Below, piece after piece: positions 35,401 through 44,400 of a stretch of DNA of 64,000 nt; the stretch's first letter is position 1, and each line of letters opens with the position of its first letter. Where the stretch lies: positions 29,863,045 to 29,927,044 of the forward strand of contig OW203990.1 of NCBI GenBank assembly GCA_934047225.1, read 5' to 3'. A program made the position numbers and the translations under genes. Origin of the DNA: Ypsolopha sequella. Lineage: Eukaryota > Arthropoda > Insecta > Lepidoptera > Ypsolophidae. Below the pieces are notes generated by a model. The model made no database searches and was not told where the DNA came from. It saw only the letters and a program-made list of their open reading frames with translations.

Positions 35401-38400
35401 TCACCATCTCCATTACAGATGGTGCGCGAGGGCGTGCGTCCCATGTATTGTTAGAGCTAATGAGTCGATCACCATCTCCATTACAGATGGTGCGCGAGGG
35501 CGTGCGTCCCATGTATTGTTAGAGCTAATGAGTCGATCACCATCTCCATTACAGATGGTGCGCGAGGGCGTGCGTCCCATGTATTGTTAGAGCTAATGAG
35601 TCGATCACCATCTCCATTACAGATGGTGCGCGAGGGCGTGCGTCCCATGTATTGTTAGAGCTAATGAGTCGATCACCATCTCCATTACAGATGGTGCGCG
35701 AGGGCGTGCGTCCCATGTATTGTTAGAGCTAATGAGTCGATCACCATCTCCATTACAGATGGTGCGCGAGGGCGTGCGTCCCATGTATTGTTAGAGCTAA
35801 TGAGTCGATCACCATCTCCATTACAGATGGTGCGCGAGGGCGTGCGTCCCATGTATTGTTAGAGCTAATGAGTCGATCACCATCTCCATTACAGATGGTG
35901 CGCGAGGGCGTGCGTCCCATGTATTGTTAGAGCTAATGAGTCGATCACCATCTCCATTACAGATGGTGCGCGAGGGCGTGCGTCCCATGTATTGTTAGAG
36001 CTAATGAGTCGATCACCATCTCCATTACAGATGGTGCGCGAGGGCGTGCGTCCCATGTATTGTTAGAGCTAATGAGTCGATCACCATCTCCATTACAGAT
36101 GGTGCGCGAGGGCGTGCGTCCCATGTATTGTTAGAGCTAATGAGTCGATCACCATCTACATTACAGATGGTGCGCGAGGGCGTGCGTCCCATGTATTGTT
36201 AGAGCTAATGAGTCGATCACCATCTCCATTACAGATGGTGCGCGAGGGCGTGCGTCCCATGTATTGTTAGAGCTAATGAGTCGATCACCATCTACATTAC
36301 AGATGGTGCGCGAGGGCGTGCGTCCCATGTATTGTTAGAGCTAATGAGTCGATCACCATCTCCATTACAGATGGTGCGCGAGGGCGTGCGTCCCATGTAT
36401 TGTTAGAGCTAATGAGTCGATCACCATCTACATTACAGATGGTGCGCGAGGGCGTGCGTCCCATGTATTGTTAGAGCTAATGAGTCGATCACCATCTACA
36501 TTACAGATGGTGCGCGAGGGCGTGCGTCCCATGTATTGTTAGAGCTAATGAGTCGATCACCATCTCCATTACAGATGGTGCGCGAGGGCGTGCGTCCCAT
36601 GTATTGTTAGAGCTAATGAGTCGATCACCATCTCCATTACAGATGGTGCGCGAGGGCGTGCGTCCCATGTATTGTTAGAGCTAATGAGTCGATCACCATC
36701 TACATTACAGATGGTGCGCGAGGGCGTGCGTCCCATGTATTGTTAGAGCTAATGAGTCGATCACCATCTCCATTACAGATGGTGCGCGAGGGCGTGCGTC
36801 CCATGTATTGTTAGAGCTAATGAGTCGATCACCATCTCCATTACAGATGGTGCGCGAGGGCGTGCGTCCCATGTATTGTTAGAGCTAATGAGTCGATCAC
36901 CATCTACATTACAGATGGTGCGCGAGGGCGTGCGTCCCATGTATTGTTAGAGCTAATGAGTCGATCACCATCTCCATTACAGATGGTGCGCGAGGGCGTG
37001 CGTCCCATGTATTGTTAGAGCTAATGAGTCGATCACCATCTCCATTACAGATGGTGCGCGAGGGCGTGCGTCCCATGTATTGTTAGAGCTAATGAGTCGA
37101 TCACCATCTCCATTACAGATGGTGCGCGAGGGCGTGCGTCCCATGTATTGTTAGAGCTAATGAGTCGATCACCATCTCCATTACAGATGGTGCGCGAGGG
37201 CGTGCGTCCCATGTATTGTTAGAGCTAATGAGTCGATCACCATCTCCATTACAGATGGTGCGCGAGGGCGTGCGTCCCATGTATTGTTAGAGCTAATGAG
37301 TCGATCACCATCTCCATTACAGATGGTGCGCGAGGGCGTGCGTCCCATGTATTGTTAGAGCTAATGAGTCGATCACCATCTCCATTACAGATGGTGCGCG
37401 AGGGCGTGCGTCCCATGTATTGTTAGAGCTAATGAGTCGATCACCATCTCCATTACAGATGGTGCGCGAGGGCGTGCGTCCCATGTATTGTTAGAGCTAA
37501 TGAGTCGATCACCATCTCCATTACAGATGGTGCGCGAGGGCGTGCGTCCCATGTATTGTTAGAGCTAATGAGTCGATCACCATCTCCATTACAGATGGTG
37601 CGCGAGGGCGTGCGTCCCATGTATTGTTAGAGCTAATGAGTCGATCACCATCTCCATTACAGATGGTGCGCGAGGGCGTGCGTCCCATGTATTGTTAGAG
37701 CTAATGAGTCGATCACCATCTCCATTACAGATGGTGCGCGAGGGCGTGCGTCCCATGTATTGTTAGAGCTAATGAGTCGATCACCATCTCCATTACAGAT
37801 GGTGCGCGAGGGCGTGCGTCCCATGTATTGTTAGAGCTAATGAGTCGATCACCATCTCCATTACAGATGGTGCGCGAGGGCGTGCGTCCCATGTATTGTT
37901 AGAGCTAATGAGTCGATCACCATCTCCATTACAGATGGTGCGCGAGGGCGTGCGTCCCATGTATTGTTAGAGCTAATGAGTCGATCACCATCTCCATTAC
38001 AGATGGTGCGCGAGGGCGTGCGTCCCATGTATTGTTAGAGCTAATGAGTCGATCACCATCTCCATTACAGATGGTGCGCGAGGGCGTGCGTCCCATGTAT
38101 TGTTAGAGCTAATGAGTCGATCACCATCTCCATTACAGATGGTGCGCGAGGGCGTGCGTCCCATGTATTGTTAGAGCTAATGAGTCGATCACCATCTCCA
38201 TTACAGATGGTGCGCGAGGGCGTGCGTCCCATGTATTGTTAGAGCTAATGAGTCGATCACCATCTCCATTACAGATGGTGCGCGAGGGCGTGCGTCCCAT
38301 GTATTGTTAGAGCTAATGAGTCGATCACCATCTCCATTACAGATGGTGCGCGAGGGCGTGCGTCCCATGTATTGTTAGAGCTAATGAGTCGATCACCATC

Positions 38401-41400
38401 TCCATTACAGATGGTGCGCGAGGGCGTGCGTCCCATGTATTGTTAGAGCTAATGAGTCGATCACCATCTCCATTACAGATGGTGCGCGAGGGCGTGCGTC
38501 CCATGTATTGTTAGAGCTAATGAGTCGATCACCATCTCCATTACAGATGGTGCGCGAGGGCGTGCGTCCCATGTATTGTTAGAGCTAATGAGTCGATCAC
38601 CATCTCCATTACAGATGGTGCGCGAGGGCGTGCGTCCCATGTATTGTTAGAGCTAATGAGTCGATCACCATCTCCATTACAGATGGTGCGCGAGGGCGTG
38701 CGTCCCATGTATTGTTAGAGCTAATGAGTCGATCACCATCTCCATTACAGATGGTGCGCGAGGGCGTGCGTCCCATGTATTGTTAGAGCTAATGAGTCGA
38801 TCACCATCTCCATTACAGATGGTGCGCGAGGGCGTGCGTCCCATGTATTGTTAGAGCTAATGAGTCGATCACCATCTCCATTACAGATGGTGCGCGAGGG
38901 CGTGCGTCCCATGTATTGTTAGAGCTAATGAGTCGATCACCATCTCCATTACAGATGGTGCGCGAGGGCGTGCGTCCCATGGATTTCCTGCGGCAGTTTG
39001 ACCGCCACAATGAACTGGTGGTCTCCCGCGAGGACTTCTACCGAGGCCTGGCCTCTGCCCGAGTGGCTCTCACACCTGTCGAGATGGACACGCTAATGGA
39101 AGTGTATGTACCTAGTTACCACAAGAAAATCCTTCTCGTTGCTGTTTCCTGTGGAAAATTTTCACCTTTATCAAATAGTAACATGTGATCAGCGACAACT
39201 TCCCAGATGGTATGTCCTGTTTCCGTGTCCAGGTTTGCAGCTCCAGGGCGGCGGCGCTTCATCGAGTACTGGCGGTTCGGCGAAACGGTGGGCGAGGCAC
39301 TGACGCAGGGTGGGCTAGAGCGAGCGCCACTGCTGCAGCCGGTGCCGCACGTGCCTACCAGGGACTCCCCTCTGAACTTTCTCAACTTTGAAGAGAGGCA
39401 CATCGTCTCACTCGCGCTTGCCAAGCTGGCCAAGTATCCAGACCAACTGTCCAATATCTTTGAGGTGTTCCAGGTGAGTTCTAGAAATGTTTTAGAGATG
39501 ACCAGCGGCAACATGCAAAAAAGTCAACCCGTTTCTGCCCATTGCTAGGTAATATTGTTTGAGGGAGCTCAGTCCTACATAGTCCTGGGGGGGCTTGGGC
39601 ACCCCCAGGCCCTATGGAGTCGGCGCCAGTGGACAAAACACTAACCATCTAGAAAATTCTGAAATAGTCTGGTCCCGCCTCTCGACAACAGATGGCGCCG
39701 ATCTCTTTGCTTCTGCTACTGGATAAAAGATGGCGGTAGCGTAGCGTTTCTGCTTTTGTGAACTATGTAACAATATAATACAGTTAAAATTTTAGTGTTC
39801 ATTTTCTATTTTTGAATAAACACTGCTTTATTTGTACCTAGTCATTTACTTTCATAAGATAACCAGATTTTAAATATTATATTTAGATAACATTTTTAAT
39901 AAAATAGGGTTTTAAAAGGTGATAGTGGTAATTTATTATTTTTGGTTACGTTAGTCTTTTGTACGTTATTTGCTGTATTTGCTGAGCATTTAAGTAAATA
40001 CATGCAAACATATATTATACATATACGCCGTTTCACATAGGCAAAAGAAAACAGATTTCACCTCTTTTGTTTCTTCCACATCCACCAATCAAGGCACACT
40101 ACATTTTGACTTTGCTCTTGTTTAGTCTCAGACAAGTACTCGTATGTCGCTAATGTGATCGGCATACGTCATTCAAATATAAGTCTTAATACGAGTATGT
40201 GCACAGCCTTATTAGTAAGCGTTCACAGCCCATTCGTAGCCACACCTGATAATAGAAACAACACATTCGTAGCCACACCTGATAATAGAAACAACACATT
40301 CGTAGCCACACCTGATAATAGAAACAACACATTCGTAGCCACACCTGATAATAGAAACAACACATTCGTAGCCACACCTGATAATAGAAACAACACATTC
40401 GTAGCCACACCTGATAATAGAAACAACACATTCGTAGCCACACCTGATAATAGAAACAACACATTCGTAGCCACACCTGATAATAGAAACAACACATTCG
40501 TAGCCACACCTGATAATAGAAACAACACATTCGTAGCCACACCTGATAATAGAAACAACACATTCGTAGCCACACCTGATAATAGAAACAACACATTCGT
40601 AGCCACACCTAATAATAGAAACAACACATTCGTAGCCACACCTGATAATAGAAACAACACATTGGTTGCATCACTGGACGGCGATTCTGGCAACTACGAA
40701 AAAATTTGCTGCTGCTGATTTCGAGTGATTTTACAAGGGATTTTCCACGGAAATGATAGATTTTTCTGCTTTCGCAACTTTTGCGCATGCGCCAGAATCA
40801 CCTTTGACTAATGCTACTAGATAGCAGAAAGATACTCAGAACATAATAGTTATTGTAATCTAAGTACTCAGGTAGACACTTGTGCACAGGACACGGACAA
40901 GGAGCGGTGCGGCACGATCCCGCGCATCTCGGTGGAGCGAGCACTCGGCACCCGCAACCTGCTGCACCTGCTGTCGGCACGCGAGCGTGACCTGCTGTAC
41001 AAGTGCTTCGGGTACCGCCGGGGCTGCGGTGACGAGGTCTGTGTACTCTATATGTTGCATCTCGGTGGAGCGAGCACTCGGCGGCCGCAACCTGCTGCAC
41101 CTGCTGTCGGCTCGCGAGCGTGACCTGCTGTACAAGTGCTTCGGGTACCGCTGGGGCTGCGGTGACGAGGTCTGTGTACTCTATATGTTGCATCTCGGTG
41201 GAGCGAGCACTCGGCACCCGCAACCTGCTGCACCTGCTGTCGGCTCACGAGCGTGACCTGCTGTACAAGTGCTTCGGGTACCACCGGGGCTGCGGTGACG
41301 AGGTCTGTGTACTCTATATGTTGCATCTCGGTGGAGCGAGCACTCGGCACCCGCAACCTGCTGCGCCTGCTGTCGGCTCGCGAGCGTGACCTGCTGTACA

Positions 41401-44400
41401 AGTGCTTCGGGTACCGCCGGGGCTGCGGTGACGAGGTCTCTGTACTCTATATGTTGCATCCCGGTGAAGCGAGCACTTGGCACCCGCAACCTGCTGCACC
41501 TGCTGTCGGCTCGCGAGCGTGACCTGCTGTACAAGTGCTTCGGGTACCACCGGGGCTGCGGTGACGAGGTCTGTGTACTCTATATGTTGCATCTCGGTGG
41601 AGCGAGCACTCGGCACCCGCAACCTGCTGCACCTGCTGTCGGCTCGCGAGCGTGACCTGCTGTACAAGTGCTTCGGGTACCACCGGGGCTGCGGTGACGA
41701 GGTCTGTGTACTCTATATGTTGCATCTCGGTGGAGCGAGCACTCGGCACCCGCAACCTGCTGCACCTGCTGTCGGCTCGCGAGCGTGACCTGCTGTACAA
41801 GTGCTTCGGGTACCGCCGGGGCTGCGGTGACAAGGTCTGTGTACTCTATATGTTGCATCTCGGTGGAGCGAGCACTCGGCACCCGCAACCTGCTGCGCCT
41901 GCTCTCGGCTCGCGAGCGTGACCTGCTGTACAAGTGCTTCGGGTACCGCCGGGGCTGCGGTGACAAGGTCTGTGTACTCTATATGTTGCATCTCGGTGGA
42001 GCGAGCACTCGGCACCCGCAACCTGCTGCGCCTGCTCTCGGCTCGCGAGCGTGACCTGCTGTACAAGTGCTTCGGGTACCGCCGGGGCCGCGGCAACGAG
42101 GTCTGTGTACTGGTACTATATATGTTGCATCTCGTTGGAGCAAGCTCTTAAATTGGGGCCCGGGACCTGCTGTCGGCTGCTGTACAAGTGCTTCAAGTAC
42201 CGTCTACGAAACCTCAGTTGCAAATAGAAGTTGCGTGCTGATTGTAAAAATATATACTTTTACTACATTTACTGGCACTGGTTTCGAGAAATCTTGAAAA
42301 AAATACAAAAATATGTATGTCCCCCGCCTTATCTCCAAAACTGGTTAGCCGAAAAATATGAAAAAAAAATCGATTATAGATCATAGCCGGCCAATTACAG
42401 AAAAACTATAGCAATAGAAAAAGTTGAGTACAAATGAGAAATATAAAAAAAGAAGTAAAATAAATGAAAAACATATTTTATTAAAATACAATATCGGTAT
42501 CAAATTGTAAGTATTAAAGAGCTGATCGTAAAAATATAGTTTATTTATATATTTATATTTACTTGCATCTATTTCGAGAAATCTTCGAAAAACCACAAAG
42601 AATATATAAAGGGGGGGGGGGGCCTTTGTCTCCAAATCTGGTAGACCCAAAAATATGAAAAAAATCATGATAATATGTGTTTACGTAAAGATTACAGGAA
42701 AAATATAGCAGTTGAGAAATTCACGAAAAAAAAAATGACAAAATCAAATTCATCATCCACGATACGGAACCCTCGGTACGCGAGTCTGACTCGCACTTGG
42801 CCTGTTTTTTTTTATTAGGTACTAGTAAAGCTGAACTCTTTTTGACTTTTATATCAAAAAACTACAAAAATACATCTAAGCAGAATATTTATAGATATTT
42901 TTTCCAAAAGCTCTCTTCATCAATTTTCCCGTCGAAATGAGAGAAAATACAAAAAAAAACAATGAAAAATAAACAAGGGAATTAAAAGTAAAATCTGTTG
43001 CCAAACATATTTATAGGTATACAATATAAAATTATGTAAATAATAAATAAAAAATCTTTCTGCTGTTTTCGACCCAAGATGCATTTAAGGGTTTGAAAGT
43101 TAAAAGTGAAAAAGATATTGGTCTGTGGCAATTCACGCCAATAGTTTACAAAATAAATCAAAAGATTGAAATAAAAATAAACTTTTAACAAAAAATAGTA
43201 ACCGACTTCCATAGTAACAGCAGTCATTCACTAAAAAGTTAATAATAATTATATAACGACCGATGGTACCGAAGCAACACTTTTGCCGACTTCTTTCTTC
43301 CTGAAACGTATGTTATCTAGAAGTCGACGTTCTTATATTGGTTTTTATGTTGCTATATCGTAGGAAATACGCCGACTTCTAGATAACATAATGTTTCAGG
43401 AAGAAAGAAGTCGGCAAAAGTGTTGCTTCGGTACCATCGGTTTTTATAGAATTATTATTAACTTTTTAGTGAATGACTGCTGTTACTATTGAAGTCGGTT
43501 ACTATTTTTTGTTAAAAGTTTATTTTATTTCACATTTTTTAGTGTTGCTGGGTTAAATTGTGAGGTATGGGTAGTTCTTGCAAACCTGGTGTTAATATGA
43601 AACGAAGTTCAAGTGAGTATAAGTAGCCATGTTTGAGTAGCTTCCTGCACCCTAACACAACATGAATACCGCAATCTCGTGTTATGTGCTGTCATCCGTT
43701 GAAGAGTTCTACGGTGATGAAGCCAAGAACGAAGGTCAGGTGGGTACGCTGGCAATTTTCAGCAATGCCCTGCAATGAGCACCCTAACACAAACTGGTCG
43801 CCGCAATCCAAAGTTATGTGCTGTCATCCGTTGAGGAGTTCTATGGTGATGAAGGCAGGATCGAAGGTCAGGTTGGTATTCTGATAATCTCCAAGTAATA
43901 CCCTTGAATCAGCACCCTAACACAGTGATTGCCGCAATCTCGAGTTATGTGCTCTGATCCGTTGAAGAGTTCTATGATGAATATGGTGATGAAGCCAGGA
44001 TCGAAGGTCAGGTGGAAGCATGTCGATTTTCAAGTAATATCTTGTAATCAGTACCCAAGAACAAAGCGATTACCTCAATTTCGAGAGGTATGCTGTCATT
44101 TTCTGAGGGGTTCCACTGCCTATCTCTGAAAACCTTCATCAGATCATGACCAAACCCAAATGGGACCTACCTGGAAGTACACTCTTCCAAACAGAAAAAG
44201 AATTATCCAAATCGGTTCAGAAATGACGGAGTTATGGAGTAACAACGCCCAAAAAAACTAAAAAAAAAAGAACAGTCGAATTGAGAACCTCCTCCTTTTT
44301 GAAGTCGGTTAAAAATACACAATTATAATAGTCACGATTTTGTCAACCAAACTCAAAATGCTGTTTTAAATTCAATATCATGACAAATGTGTAGGTGCAT

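Noticed and set aside
40155..40718. Repeat protein with 13 copies of an 11-residue unit
   Set aside because: The frame exists only because the 33-bp period is a multiple of three. It is open on the opposite strand as well, and the sequence lies in an intron of the EF-hand gene.
41048..42096. Many overlapping frames of 89-128 codons on both strands
   Set aside because: They are translations of the 133-bp array in other frames; the real coding piece is exon l (40890-41036).
43684..44129. Two 66-codon frames with repeated Cys/His text
   Set aside because: They translate the diverged 130-bp repeats of the foldback element and have no start or context for a gene.
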